From Antennarius striatus (lineage: Eukaryota; Chordata; Actinopteri; Lophiiformes; Antennariidae), in the NCBI RefSeq assembly GCF_040054535.1, contig NC_090796.1:8120501-8184500 (forward strand): a stretch of DNA of 64,000 nt, in the 5' to 3' direction. A model generated the notes under the pieces. That model did no database searches and was not told the DNA's origin. It was given only the letters and a program-made list of their open reading frames with translations. Below are positions 1 through 14,200 of the stretch, piece after piece. How positions within the stretch are numbered: position 1 is the first letter of the stretch; every line of letters begins with the position of its first letter. The translations under genes and the position numbers were made by a program.

Positions 1-2160
1 AAGTGACAATGCAAAGAAAGGAATATATACAATCCATCACTGCTGAACCTGAGTCTTAGCCACAGGCATCATATTCATCTGTGCACACCGCTGAAACATC
101 CCCAGACCCTGCAGATTAAAATTTATTGGGCTGAACTAAAGGCAGGTAGAGGAGGGGTGGTAAATATTAGAGGAGCAGGTAAAGACAATGATGGGAAATT
201 AATTTTATTAGAACCAAAATGGTGACTAAAAAAAGTAAAGAAGATACGTGTATCGACATAACTGATGGAACACAGTGAAGCGCAACCATAAAGAAGTCCT
301 TGATTGGATGAAACAGAACAATGAAGATACAAGTGTCTCTGTAATATACAGTATAGCTAAATTGAGTTTAGCCACTTGATCCCCCCCCTCTACCACCGAT
401 TATGTGGTTTACCTCCATGAGACCCCCCCAAGACATTGCTACGGCAACGGGTGCCTGCCTTCATTAATGAACTGGTTGCCATGCCAATAGAGTTGGCTAC
501 ATCATCACATAGTGCAACCTAGTGGGGGGTGGCTGCTGTGGGTGGGGTAGGGGACAAAGAAGTGTTCTGAGCTGTGAAATTTCACTCACAGCTCTCTGAT
601 ATGTAACAGTAACATAGAGGTATCCATTCCATTCAGACCCCCCCCCACTCCAGCCCCCAATACTGAAGACCTCTCATTGTGGCCGTTTATGAAAATAAAA
701 ACACAAAAACAACAACAACAGCAACAAAGAAATCAAATAAAAGAGAATAATTTGGGGTCACGAGCAGCGAAATCTAGTTAATTGTAATTTTTTGAGCTAC
801 TTTGTCATTGTGAGCTGTATCTACTGCACAGATACAGCGGCGCAGACTGTTATCTCTACACACTCATTTGATCTTTTGCTTCCAGATTGTGGTGCAAATC
901 TGACATTATGCATGCAGAGATCAGGGAAGGAATGAATAGAGTGGGAATATATGCATATCCCTATACAGACTCTATACTGCCTTCAACAGAGAAGAGGTAG
1001 AGAGAAAACAAATTAGAGCTTTGCGAGACCTGAGTTAATGTCTTAAGAGCGCTGACAACAAGGACAGTGTAGGTTGTCGTATTTCCATGAAAGTGGAAGA
1101 TGATTAATTATTCAAAGTAATACATTCATATTCTGCAGACACCACACTCTCATGCACTCATCATTGACCCACTGATGATAAAACTATCATGCAATGTGAT
1201 GGATCGTTAGCAAAGAAATTCCACTGGACAAATATTTAACATGAACAAAACTACATTCTGCATAATTTCAATGTAAATTAAATATGTTTGACGCTCAAAG
1301 CTTGTAAAGATGCTTTATAAAATCCAACTGCCTCCAGTGAACTGCCCGTGTTTTCAGGACAACCCACCACCCATGTTGTGAATGTTTTCAACGCAGCAGG
1401 ATTTTATTACTTTTGTTTTGTCTCATGGGGTGAGGAGTTCTTTAATTTGTGCTTTCCCATCAACAAATAGTGATTCTATCATTTCCAGTGGAGAGATGTC
1501 AGTCCATTTACCACAGCTCTCTCCTCAGACTAAATTTCAGGCAAACGTATTTTCATCTAATAGCTTTAATTACAAGTTACTTTAAATTCTACAGTTAGTC
1601 TTGCCTTTTCTATCTAATGAAAACCATATTCTCCAATTAAAAATTTCTCAATAGAAGATTCTGAACTCTTTGATTGCCTGGAAAACCCTTTTAAAGCTTA
1701 AATCAAGTCTTTAGATGATGCTATATCCCTGCAGCAAACTGAATATGAGCATGTTTAGTTTATGTGTCACTTGTAAAGAAATAGCAAAATGATGCTGTGG
1801 ATAACCGGTACAAAATGTGCCTAGGAAATGATCCTCGCTCTATTCTTATGTTTTAAGCTGTTACCATGGAAACTCAAGAAAATATAATACACTCAAACCA
1901 GTCCCAAAATATATTGATAACTGTATGACCCAACAATGGATTAATTGGAAAATGGTACAAATATGAATGAGGGTGTCTTTGTGTTGATTTTTTTTTATTA
2001 ATGATAGTGTTTGAAGATCTCACAGCAGGGTATAATGAACCGCTTTAAATCAAACAGCCCTCCAGTCTATAAAGTAGTACTTGTGGTTGTAGGAGTTCTT
2101 CCCCCACTGATAATGTCTGCAGCAGAACATAATCACATCCCACCTCTCTGTGTCTGTCAG
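1..2160. other. Left flank, probably intron 5' of the first recognised shank1 exon
   Basis: AT-rich sequence with C-runs near 380-430 and 640-655. I found no exon encoding the expected Shank N-terminus (the IGIPDLHQT-type block before the KCLRF motif). The first coding exon is therefore probably left of the window or too short to recognise. Short open frames here have no splice context or family resemblance. Confidence 0.5.
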
Positions 2161-3786
2161 AGGTGTCTACAGTTTGACCTGGACAGCACGGTGTGGAGCG
2201 CCAAGCAGCAGATCATCTGCTCCCTCAGCGAGTCCCTGTGGGACGTCTACAACTACGGCCTCTTCCAGCCGGCTGGAGAAGGACGGGACGCCAAGTTCCT
2301 GGAGGAGGAGCGTCCACTAAGATATCACTCACAGTCCTTCGAGAGAGGGGTGCCTTACCTGGAGGTACGGAGCTGGAAATGATGTGAAAGTAAAAGTTTT
2401 ATAGCTGCAGTTGATATTTGTGGGTTGTATGCATTTTTGTTTTTGAAGTTCTTGAAGGATTCATTGGATCTTCTAAAGAATAAACTTAAACTTTGTTTTC
2501 ATCACCAAATATCACCAAGCAGAAACTACAGCAGCTCCAACAACTCATGTCCTTTTCTGCTAGAATGGTTTTCATTCCTTTCAGGGCTCTTAGAATTCAT
2601 TTCTCAAAGATGACTTGTTATTACCACATTAAATAAAGTAAATGAGTTACACATAATATTGACAAAAGTGTGAAGCTCAGGGATTCCTTATTCCTTTATT
2701 TTTTCATCAGTATGTCATCTATAAGTGATACCATACGTCCCTGTCTGAGAGGTGAGCCCCTATAAACGGACTTCTGCCCTGCTGATGAATAATTATCTCA
2801 CAGCGCCCTCTGCTGGTGTAGCGGCGGTAAGAGTGGATGAGCTGAGAGGACCTTATGAAAAACCCAGCACTCAAACATGACCTTACTTACATCCGTGGCA
2901 AAACTCGAGATGATATGTCTGAGCTGTTGCCTCTATATAATGTACCTATATACACACACAAACAAAAAAAGAAACACGCTTTGAAAATCAAATATTTCTG
3001 CTGTTAGAATGCCAGTTACCAACTCTCTTGTAACTTGTGATGTTTCTGGTATATATTTTGTGGTAATAGCGTGGCCTTTTGGGTAATAATGATGTTCTTC
3101 AATCAGCATCTTGATAATGCTACACCTGAGAGGTGGATGGACTTTCTGAATCAAGAGTAAATGCTCACTAATGCAGCTTTAAGAAAATTTGTGAACATAG
3201 TGTATGGACAGACACGGTCTTCAATCATTTACTTCATTCATTCATTCATTTTCCAAGCTTAATCCGCTAATGCAGGTCGCGGATCATTTACTTCACCTCA
3301 TCTAAAATGGAAGCAAAAACCAATATGCTACGTTTTTATATTTGTTGAGTATATGTATATTTCATATTCAAACAAATATATTTTGTATATATATATTTGT
3401 ATATATATAAACAAATATATATTTTGCTCTGATCAGGAAGACGCTTTCACGATTATCAGTTGAGCAAATGCTGGAAATGGAGAGAGTTACTGCATTTAAT
3501 AAAAGTCAGGGTTCTTGTAAAAATTATTTTCACAAATAATGAAAAGATTCAAACAAAAAAAATTCCATTTCATAATGTAAAACACTATCTGAAGTCCTGA
3601 TTTATAGCACAAAGACATTTTTTTTTTCTTCTGTATGCTTTAGCGTCGGTAAACTGAAATGTGTTGCAGTGTGATGATTCATATTTTTCACACATATCTT
3701 TTTCTGGTTCTCAGTTTAGGTACAAAACCAGAGTTTACAAGCAGACAAATCTGGATGAAAAGGCTCTCTCCAAACTCAGCACAAAG
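2161..3786 (+). other. shank1: Shank1 SPN (Shank/ProSAP N-terminal) domain exons
   Basis: Two exons (2161-2364 and 3715-3786) encode an SPN core with [37 protein letters not shown] and then [18 protein letters not shown]. In the family this ubiquitin-like fold packs against the ankyrin repeats and binds active Ras/Rap GTPases. This subunit assignment is from family knowledge; the sequence itself shows only the strong match to the SHANK1 block. The 3715 exon is an exact 72-nt phase-0 exon. Confidence 0.9.
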
Positions 3787-6700
3787 GTATTTTTCTTTTG
3801 TCTGTGAAGCATTGCTGGTGAACGGTATTCATATCCACTCAGTGACATCTGTGACATCTCCCTCTCCTCCCACTCAGGCCAGTCTGAAGAAGTTCATGGA
3901 TTACATTCAGACCGGTGCGATAGAAAAAATGGCAAAAGTCCTTGATAAGGGCCTTGATCCAAACTTTCATGACCCTGAGAGTGGAGGTGAGTTTACCAAA
4001 AACTATGTGATTAATTCCACTGTGGAAAATACATTTTCACAGAGGTGTACAGTTCCATTATTTGAAGTGATGATATGTTCCTATAAAACCATCACATTTT
4101 CATTTACTCCTCTTTACCCGCCACGTCCGTCAACTAGAGACCCCACTGTCGTTGGCTGTGCAGTATGGCCTCCCGGGGGAGGGGATCAGGGTGCTGGTTC
4201 AGGGTGGGGCTCATCTGGATTTCAGAAACAGAGATGGCTTGACGCCGGTGCACAAAGCTGTCCGGGTTCACAATCACGCTGGGCTGCTGGTAAGGAGGCA
4301 TGCATGAGGACCACAGACCCTCAACCCACATTAAATTATTACAAGATTCAAATCATTGAAGCTTTTTTTTTGTCGTTTTTGTCCAACCAGGTTCTCCTGT
4401 CCCTCGGAGCGTCTCCGAACTACAAAGACCGCTGTGGCCTGACCCCGCTGTACCACACCGTACTGACAGGGGGCGACACTTCCTGCTGTGAGACCCTGCT
4501 GTACTACAGGGCAAGACTGGGGACAAGAAATGAGAATGGCTGGGACGAGTCCCATCAGGTACCTGAAGACACTTACACACTATAGATTCATATTAATCTT
4601 TAGAAAAAATGTTTGTTTGTTTTTAATCTCAATCATCCTGGTCTTTGTCTCTGTGTCCACTTCAGCAACGCACCAGCATTCCTCTGTCAAAGTCTAAGTC
4701 AAAGTCAGCTTTATTGTCAAAGTACCATATATGCACGACATACAGCACAGATGAAATTGCAGTCCTCTCTGACCCACGGTAGACAGTACAACAGGCAGTA
4801 CAACACAGGCAGGACAACACAGGCAGGACAACACAGGCAGGACAACAAGCAGTACAACACAGACAGTACATCAGACAGTACATCAGACAGTACAGCACGA
4901 AGTATAAGACGAAACACAAGGGATGGTTAACATCTCTATACACTCTATCCCATAGGAGAAGTGACGTGTGTGCAGTCCCTGAGTTGACTGGGGGAGGGAG
5001 AGATATAGTCAGGTGCTGGGAAGGGAGAAGAGCACAAAGATGAGACTCTTTGTGGATTATGTCATTGTCCGTCATCCTTAGTCTCAAAGGTTTCTTACCC
5101 TCCCTCCCCTCTGTGCCTTCCTCACTCATCTCTCCATTTTCTCTTCTTTCTCTCCTCCTCTTTTCTTTCCATAGTCCAGGGATGAAGAGGAGTTTGGAAT
5201 GGAAGAAATACACAAGGTACCCTTCATCTTCCCATCTCATCAGCCTTCCCGAAGCAAAGAAGTTCAGTTGTGATATGATATATAACATAAATAGATAAAA
5301 TTGGTGACTACTGACTTCAGTAAAAACCTGTTTAAATTTGGGTCATATGAAGAATATCCTGAATAGAAAGAACATTTCACATGATCTCCTTCTCACTGCA
5401 GAAATGGGTGCATTTGCCAACATTTGTTTTCCCAATATTCTAGTAAACTTGTACTTGTACTGCAAGTCTGTTTGATTTGTTTTCTTTCTTTATTTCCTAT
5501 ATCTTTGTGATATTTTAGTCTCCAGAATAATATGAGGAATCCTCACAGGCTGCTGAGGGCTAATTTCTGTTATTCAACTGTGTTTTGTTTCCTTTCTTTT
5601 CCAACATGGTGCAATGTAATTATGAGTAATTGTGTATCTAAATGTGGATGTAAGACATATTATTTCCCTTTCTTTGTTCTTCTATCTCTTTAACAATAGC
5701 TTTCACCCTTTCCCCATTTTGTACTGATACAGTCCAATATGAAATCATCCTCCTCACTTTAATTTATCTGACAATCTCTGGGTTTTTCTTTCACACTCTC
5801 CATGTTGAAAGGCGTGCCAGAACGGCTTCGCCCAACACTTGGAGCATCTGCTGTTTTACGGGGCAGATACCTCGTCTCAAAATGCCTCAGGGAATACTGC
5901 GCTACACATCTGTGCCCTGTACAATAAGGCAAGTGAAAACAGATCCCTTATATGAAACTGCAGTTGTCTTGATTTTCCTGCTGCTGGTGTCACTTTTTCC
6001 TGTCTGGATGATCAGGAGAGCTGCGTCCGCGTTCTTCTCTACAGGGGAGCAAATAAGGAGGCCAAGAACAAGCATGGCCAGACTCCTTTCCAGGTAAGGA
6101 ACTCAACAGCGTGCATTTTTGTCATGTTTTCAAAGCGGAGGAGCATTTGACTGAAAAAAAGGAAAATGAGACTACACAATAAAGTAATTATAAGCGATGA
6201 CTACCAGTTACCACAAAAATCATCTCATGTTGTTTTTCCTTTTTGCAGTTAGCTATAATGTGTGGTCACTTTGAACTCGGGGAAATCATCAAAAACCACA
6301 AAGATTCAGACATCGGTAAGCTTTCTTAAAGACTAGTCTCCACTGAGGGGGTTAAACGTGTTACCATCAGCTCCCAACATCTTCTCTTTGTACCCTCTGG
6401 ACTATCATTTATTAGCACACCAATCTCCCTCTTTATTCCCTAACAATCTACCTGATTTCTCCCTCCCTTTCATCCCATTACTTCCAATCCCCCTACCCTC
6501 CCTCTCTTTCATCACCTCTAATGCCCCACCCTCCTATCATCAGTGCCCTTTTTGGAATCACCGAAGTATGTTCCCAGGCGAAAAGAGAGCTCCGTCACCC
6601 TGCCTCTCCCCTCCCTTCATGCCCACCCTCTGCTGCGTGCTAATAGCGATAACACCATGTCCCAGTCTGACCCTCTAGCCCCACCCAACAAGGCTACAAC

Positions 6701-9700
6701 CAATCCCAATCCAGCACAGGTACTGGGAACGATAATGTGGATTCTCCTCTGAGGATCTGTCTGATATTAGACACGTGTTGCTGATGTTGCTTTCGTTCTG
6801 CTGATGTGTAGTTATAAGACATTGACTCTACTTTGACACACATTTGTATGAGACATGGTGTATTTCTCCAGGGCCAGCGCAGGGCTTCCATAGGCGTGAG
6901 AAGCTCCAGCAGCCCCAGAAGCCGAACTCGCTCCCCATCCAGAGGGAGAGGAGGCCAAAGCGACACAGAGGAAAGGCATCGGCAGCCGAGAGGCCGACAG
7001 GGGTGAGGAGGAAGCTGTCTACTAGCAGGGTTCATTCCAGTTACTATCAGCTGTTTGCTGAAAACTTCCTATTTGTGTCTCAGCTGCATACTGAGAGCTA
7101 TTTTTAATGCAGAATGTCACAGAGGCCTGTTTTATTCGGGTGTGGATGGAGACTGCTGTCCTGCAGGGACGTGGTCATGGCCTATCTTAAACATTACACA
7201 GCGAGACAGGACTCACGAAATAAATGAAACTAAGACTTTATCAAAGGTTACAGCCATGCTAGTGGCTCACGATGGTAACAGCAGCATTATGAAATCCTCA
7301 CAACATTTTCGTACATTTGTTTAGTGCTTACCATCTTAGTTTAACATAGTTTAGCACAACTAGGATTTTTGTAACTAAGGGTCCACATGTTTCACAGAGG
7401 GTTGAAGTATATGTCCGACATTTGAGTGTCACATTTTACTGTCACAGTGTCACATGTTCTTTATCACTACCATTAATGGCAGACTGAGTCAAAATAAATC
7501 TTTGTTCAAGCACCAGAGTCCCACCTCTGCTATGTTCATATTACATCAGAATCACCAGTTGTCCTTTATAAATAAGATTCTCATTGATCCAGGTTACATC
7601 AGACGTCACCATTGGTAACCTTTCCATCTTAAGCTTCCCTCCTACATGTCATATGTGCAACACTGCTGTGGTTACAGGAGCACTTTAGGGGCCAACCAGT
7701 TGTCAGCTGGGGCCCTTCCATCCCACCCTGGATTGGTCCATGTATTTTGCACACTTGTGTACTTTTGACCATTTTGACCGACATACTGTAAACACTGAAT
7801 GTGCGACACTGTTAGTAAATACAGCATCACAGCATGCATTATTGCTGTTGGTATGAGTGATTGGTATGACACAACGACTGACTGTCTCACTTTGTCCCAC
7901 TAGTTTTGCAGTGTTTTTGCATGAAGCCATGTCTCTGTCTCACCCTCTTTCTCGCTCTGTAGTGCAACGTCGGCAGGCAGCGGGGGAGGTCACATGAAGC
8001 GTATGTACAGTGCAGTGCCAGGGCGGGTCTACGTGGTCGTTCATGCACACTCTGCTAACGGAGAGCGAGAGCTCTCACTTAGTAAAGGGGACAAAGTTAA
8101 AGGTGAGATGGAGCCTAATGTCACTGATGATAGTATGACAGCATGAGAAAAAAAAAGTCCCACATTGGAATAATGATATGTTGTAGATTCAGTTTTCTAA
8201 TTTTGTCAACTGTAGGTAGTTAAGATTAATGTTGAGATACTTAAAGTAGTTGAAATAAAATCTAATTATGTAATCTATGGCATCTGAATCATCATCACGT
8301 TCAGTGTCACATCTCCAGGTAAACAAGGAGGCAGAGATTTATCATTGATTATATTTTTTCCATCTATTTATGTCTGTCTGTTTATCCATCCATCAGTGCT
8401 AACTGTAGGGGAGGGGGGATACTGGGAAGGAACGGTGAAGGGTCGAACTGGCTGGTTTCCTTCAGACTGTGTGGAAGAGGTGGCAGGCAAAGAAAATCGC
8501 TCAGGTGAGAACAACCAGTGGAACTTCCACTGTACCTCTCAATATCTTGTACTCAACACATTTTGTATCTGTGCTAGCCAATGGGCCTTTATACAATCAA
8601 ATAGACTGTAAATACATTTGGACTCATTTGTAAATAACTTTTCTTTCATTGAAAAAGACAGAAAAGCTGTCCTGTCAGCGCATGAAATTCAATCAAACAT
8701 ATGTTTTCCCTCAGAGACGCGTAGTGAGAAAGCCAAGCGGAAGCTTTTCCGTAATGTCACAGTGGGAGCCTACGATGGCACTGATGGTCCCAGGTAAGAC
8801 CGCTGACCTTCACAATCTGTCATAGGAGAGCAAGGAAAATAAAGTTGTGTGGGTGATCATGCCTCAAACAATCTGTTTTGTACCAGTGCCTGCTGGGACA
8901 AGGCAATCCCCTTGTAGATCTGGCAGAGTCAACTTTAGGAAATAGATGGACTAATAAGATACAAGCAAACCAGACTGGTTTTGAGTCTGGTGCAGTTTGA
9001 GCTGAGGAGTGTGGGCAGCAGCTGTCTGCTGCCTGTGAGGCCATTAAAGGTGATTGAAACAGTTGACACACATTTTTCCAGGTAGCGGGAGTCTCCTGTG
9101 TGCAGACATGCTCGCTTCTTTCACCTATTGTATTTCTTACCCTCCTGTGTGCCGCTTGTTTCAGCTTTCTGCGGATCCCTCAACAGCATTCGCTCGCTTT
9201 TGTTTTGCTGCATGAACACGTCAGCACTGAAAACACAAAGAGCAGCCATGTCAGTTTCAGCTCTGCCCCTATTTGTCTCCACCAGACAAATTCACTTGTC
9301 ATTTCAAAAACCTCCATCCACGGGCCTTTCTCTCCTCTCTCGCTGTTTGTTTACACTGAACACAATAACGCCATAATGAAAAATGGGGAGGGGTTGCCTC
9401 TCCTGGAGCTCAGCAATGTGCAGCTGCAGTTCTGTGGAGCTTTTCAGGTGTTTGAATGCATGTGGCTTTGCCTGTGTGTGTCTCTCCATGCAGATTGCAT
9501 GCATATACATCATCCTGCTGATGACTCATGTGGAGGCTGAAACATCAAGCGTTGTTAGCTCCCCAGGCTTAAGAGAAGGACTTACCAGTCCGCCACACTG
9601 GGGATTGTAGCTGACATTGCCCTTGTGCTGATCAGCTCACACCATCATTCAAAAATTCAAATGAATGCAGCTCAGCTTGTGTTCTAAATAGAAATAGCAG

Positions 9701-11166
9701 TCTTTGGGGTTACATTACCTGTGCTAAGTTGGTTAAGCATAATTGCAGCGCCGTGGTGAAGTGGTGCTCAATTAAGAGCAAGGTGATCCAGCGCATGTTC
9801 CCCCTCTGCAGGGAGAATGTCAATTACTATTTCAGAGAAAAAAATGCTGTGTGGTAATGACAGCTCGAGAGGAGGGAGTGAGGGAGGGTCGTTTGCAAAT
9901 GTGTGTCAGTAAATCCAGGGTGAGAGTCTCTGTTGGTATATCTGTGATACAGCAGTCAGGGGATGTGCAAGCACAGTCTCGCTCAGTTGTCTTTTATTTA
10001 TACCCATCCCCCGCATCTCCACCCCATCGGTCCAGCTCACCATCTTCCCGATGTTGCATTAAAACCCTTATCCTATCATGTACCAGCTCACACACACCAT
10101 TTACTCCCTCTTTGTTGTGATGATCGCTGGTATTGTCTCTCCTCCTCTCTTTCCTTCACAATATCCTTCTCCTGTTTGAAATATGTGAGCTGCAGACTGA
10201 CACCGTCGCCCCTCACCTATCTTGCTCTCCCTCTCTTCCACTCTCCCCGGCTGAGCTCTCACTGGAGGAGGAGGGGAGGAGGAGGAGGAGGAGGAGGAGG
10301 AGGAGGTGGTAGAGAGTGCTCGAGAGAAAGGAGGGGGGCACATGGCAATGGGGGGATGCGGAGAGAGAGATTTCTCTCTCTCCCTCTCTTCTTCGTGGCC
10401 ATCACTGGGCCCCAGAAACAGGAGCGTGTGGTTCATTTACAGGTAGCGGCTGTTTCCTCATTCATTGGCTGGCTATGGATGTGAGGAGAGGACAATGGAG
10501 AGAGGGGAGAGGTAGATGATGCTATTGAGAGGCCGTGCCTTTTCAAAGACAGACTAATGAGCTATTTTTTTTCCATGTGTGCTTGTGTGTCTCCGAGTGC
10601 GAGTGTGTCTTACATTTGTATTTTTTTTCCTGTGCATGTGGATAGCTATGAGAGGAAAGTGGTTATTGAATGGAGACTCTGCAGCATGTTTATTTCCGTG
10701 TCCTCCTCCCGTGTGTCTCTGAACGCCGTGTGCGTGTGTGTCAGTGCATGAAAGGGAGCATATATTGATGCATTTCAGTCAGACGGTGTGGGTGTATTTC
10801 ATTCTCTTCACGTCATGATTTCTTTAAGCAGATATTTGTCATTCATCATCATCTTCTCATTTATTCACCTTCTTCAAGGGGGTCACTTGTAGTTATTAAT
10901 ATGTTCCATTTTATCATTGCAAATGTGAGGCAATTTGGTTCTTGCAAACGGATGAATGCGAATAAGTCAATAAGTAGCAAGAGTGTGGTTTATCAGTTCC
11001 CCTCAAGCTCTAATTAGGGTTACCGGTCATTTCTGTGCATGTTGGTATGTCTGCATGCAATTGTTTGCATGTGACTCAATGCAATGAATAAAATGTAAGT
11101 GGTTTTCACACATAAGTGTGTACGTCATCGTGCTTCATAGCTGTGGGAGTATCTCTCCCTGTGCAT

Positions 11167-11229
<63 letters not shown>

Positions 11230-14200
11230 TGCGCGTGTGTGTGTGTGTGCATGCGTTCGCGCTCATATAGCACATCTCCATCCATAGTGGTGTTTCACTA
11301 ACACCATTCAAGCGCTTCACCTCTGGTGTGTGGCTACCGTCCCCCTCCTTCCAGGCGATCTGCATGTCCATTCAGCAGACGAACAGTTAAAGAACTGCCT
11401 ATTTCTCTGTAATTGTGGATAGAAGATAGGATGACTCAGGAGGGTACATAATAACTCTGGTCTCTCATAGGCGTCCAGCTTCCTTGCAGCCGGTTCAGAG
11501 AGAGCGTATTGCACTAGCCCACAGAGATTATCCAGGGATGGTTGTGCCTTTATTAGCTCTAATAGATCAGACAGTAGTGGTCAATGTGGTGATGAGTCAA
11601 AACTCTTTAACTGTGAAAAAGGGAATCAGGTGCTTCACAGCCAGCAGCAGAACTCCACCTAGGGGGGAGCAGGACCATGTTTCTCCACATGAAGAAGTGG
11701 GTGAATCAAGAGTCCGTCTACCCACTCCGTGTTACTTTGATCCTTAGTGAGGGAAAGCATGATGAGGACAGGGTGAGAGAAAAAGGAATGAGGTGTGAGG
11801 AGCAGATGGTTGGAAGGCGGCTGTGCGTTGGCGAAACAGTAACATTGATGGAGAACACACAAGAGATGGACCTCGGTTGTGGAAACTAGCAATCGTCTGT
11901 TCAGTGCTAAACTTACGGCTTGGTGTCGAAGTCTGGCTCTTCAGGACTGCAGGCCACAAGTGGCAGAGGCAGAATGAAACTGGAGTGATGGGATCCTCTT
12001 CAAGACATTTAAAATTCAAACCTGCTGTCTAACACCTTAAAGTTTGTGAAAACTGAGGCATTTTTAAATGATACATTCATCTTTTTGTAAGCTACACTGC
12101 CAAGTTGCCCTGATTGATGTCTGACTGCACACCCTGCTGACATCCGCTGTATTTGGTTACCGATAGTTCAGGTTGGTGCCACAGTTGGAGGTTTCTGGTT
12201 TCTGGAGCCAGAAAAATATGACCTATATTTGCTGCCTCTCAATTTAAAACTTCTCATTTATGTGGAGGAGTCACAGAAATTCTGTATTCCTTTTGGACAT
12301 TATACCCACAGCACTTTCACAGTTGTAACTTGGCAGTTAAATCAAGACAATTCTTACAACAGGCTACTTGTTCTGTACATGCATTGTTCAACCTGTCTGT
12401 GAAATAAATCATTTTTCAAATCTCTAAACTTTGCTCAAAGCTGCGGGCGCTCCAACAGAACCAGGGTGAATTGACATTGTTGGAAAGTCAAGAAATGAGT
12501 CATGAGATCTGTGTGTGGCCGTGTTGTGCAGTTCCACACAAGAGTGAGGGTTGAAAAGCAGCTTAGCCAAATATCTCCAACATGGTTATAGAATAATGAT
12601 AGTGTTTGCTCTGCCAGCTGTTACACTAGGCCAGCATCCTCCAAAAAACATCGCGTCAACGATGTCTGTGTGTTTTTTCCCTCTCAGGGAAGTAGGAGGA
12701 GGGAGATTAGAGGCCTGTCAGAAGTGTCATGTATGATGGTAGTGATACACAAAAGCTGTGAGGTTAAAGATAATAATGCGATTTGGGTGCATTTGGAAGT
12801 TTCCATTATCAGTGAAGTGTATGTGCAGTTATTTCTAATGCCATCCCCCCTGGCCCAATGCTTGTCAGCTCTAGCTGGATTAGTCCATAGTAGGAAATGT
12901 CATCTCATATACTTTTCCCACCATTGTGACACTAACTGCATCCCTGCCATCAACCCTTTAGTGCACCAGCAGTCTTGTATGACATTCTCAAGCCAACCTA
13001 TCATTTGCTGCAGAGTGATGCAGTTTAGCTGTTTTCCACATTCAGAAAATAATTTATTTGCATGACAATTAGGACTTTCTGTTACTATAGAAGTTGTGGA
13101 GCCCTCTGAATCCCCAACCCTCTTACTTTTTCACCCACCTCTCTCCATCTCCCCCTTTGGCCTCCCCTCTGCTCCTTCTACTCTCTTTAAGTGACTACAT
13201 CATTAAGGAGAAGACAGTGCTCCTACAGAAGAAAGACAATGAGGGATTTGGCTTTGTGCTCAGGGGAGCCAAAGGTGAGCCTCTTCTCTGAAACTCCCCT
13301 CATATTTTTCTATATCTCTTCAGATTTCTAAATATCAAATGCTGTTTTTCTAAAAAAAATTATCCTCCCTCCTTTTCAAACCTGTGTACCTGTGTTCATA
13401 CTATCCACTCATGTTCAGCTCAGACACCCATAGAGGAATTCACTCCAACGCCAGCGTTCCCTGCACTGCAGTACCTTGAGTCTGTCGATGAGGGGGGCGT
13501 GGCTTGGAGGGCGGGCTTGAGGATGGGGGACTTCCTCATTGAGGTGAGGACAGGATGTGTATCCACGGAGACACAAATCACCAATAATAATAAATTACCA
13601 TTATTGACACACCTTGAATTCCTGGGTCCATGTTGTTGGATAGAGAATATTTCTTATTTCCAAAAACTGTCAAATAACTAAGAATTTAAATTGTTTGGAG
13701 CCAGAATAATTAAAGAAAAACACGTAGAAAGAACTCTGCAATGGACACTTTACGCAAGAATTCCTTTTTTCCATGAGAGATTCAGATGTTAAAATGGTTT
13801 TCCCACAAATGGAATGTGCAGACATGCTCCATTGAGTATCACAAGTCATCATGGGAACTGTACAAAATGAAGTAGACAACAGTTGTATAGTGTATATACA
13901 CTCCAAAAAACAACGAAAGATTGGTGGGATGTTCTGAAACACAGATAAATGATATCTGGACAACAAGGAATAATTACAATGCCTGGCAGTAAATACAAAT
14001 TTGATAAAATGCATGGGGCTACATTTACTGAGACAGTGGCACTGCGCCAATGTCCCCTGTGTTTTTCATTGAGTTTTGTAGATGCAATCCATGTGTATTG
14101 AAATCCTGATGAAGTAAGACAGCAGCTCATTATGCAATCAGCTCCTGGTACTGAAGCGCATCGCAGACTGTAAGTGAAGGAGCCATAAGAGCAGAATAGA

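Larger units (their letters stand above)
3878..6315 (+). other. shank1: Shank1 ankyrin-repeat exons
   Basis: Exons at 3878-3986, 4138-4289, 4391-4558, 5812-5928, 6016-6093 and 6249-6315 encode successive ankyrin repeats. Hallmarks are [66 protein letters not shown] and [16 protein letters not shown]. Exon phases match across all junctions. An extra 42-nt exon at 5175-5216 inserts between the 4558 and 5812 exons and is described separately. The intron after 5928 has a GC donor. Confidence 0.9.
8794..13191 (+). other. shank1: Large shank1 intron between SH3 and PDZ exons
   Basis: This is the longest intron of the gene, 4.4 kb. It contains a GGA tract near 10264-10307, a GT microsatellite at about 11169-11249, and otherwise unique-looking sequence. 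I saw no further exon with good splice sites and Shank-like coding. Position and size would allow intronic regulatory elements or an alternative promoter, but nothing in the sequence demonstrates one. Confidence 0.6.

Noticed and set aside
4662..5288. 208-codon minus-strand open frame in a shank1 intron
   Set aside because: Runs through the degenerate tandem repeat and polypyrimidine tract; repetitive Cys-Leu-Cys residues reflect the repeat.
9963..10484. Open frames with poly-glycine and poly-serine runs
   Set aside because: Generated by the GGA tract at 10264-10307 in a shank1 intron; no splice sites fit Shank phase.
11116..11371. Open frames with long Cys-Val or Thr-His runs
   Set aside because: Produced by the GT/CA microsatellite at 11169-11249.
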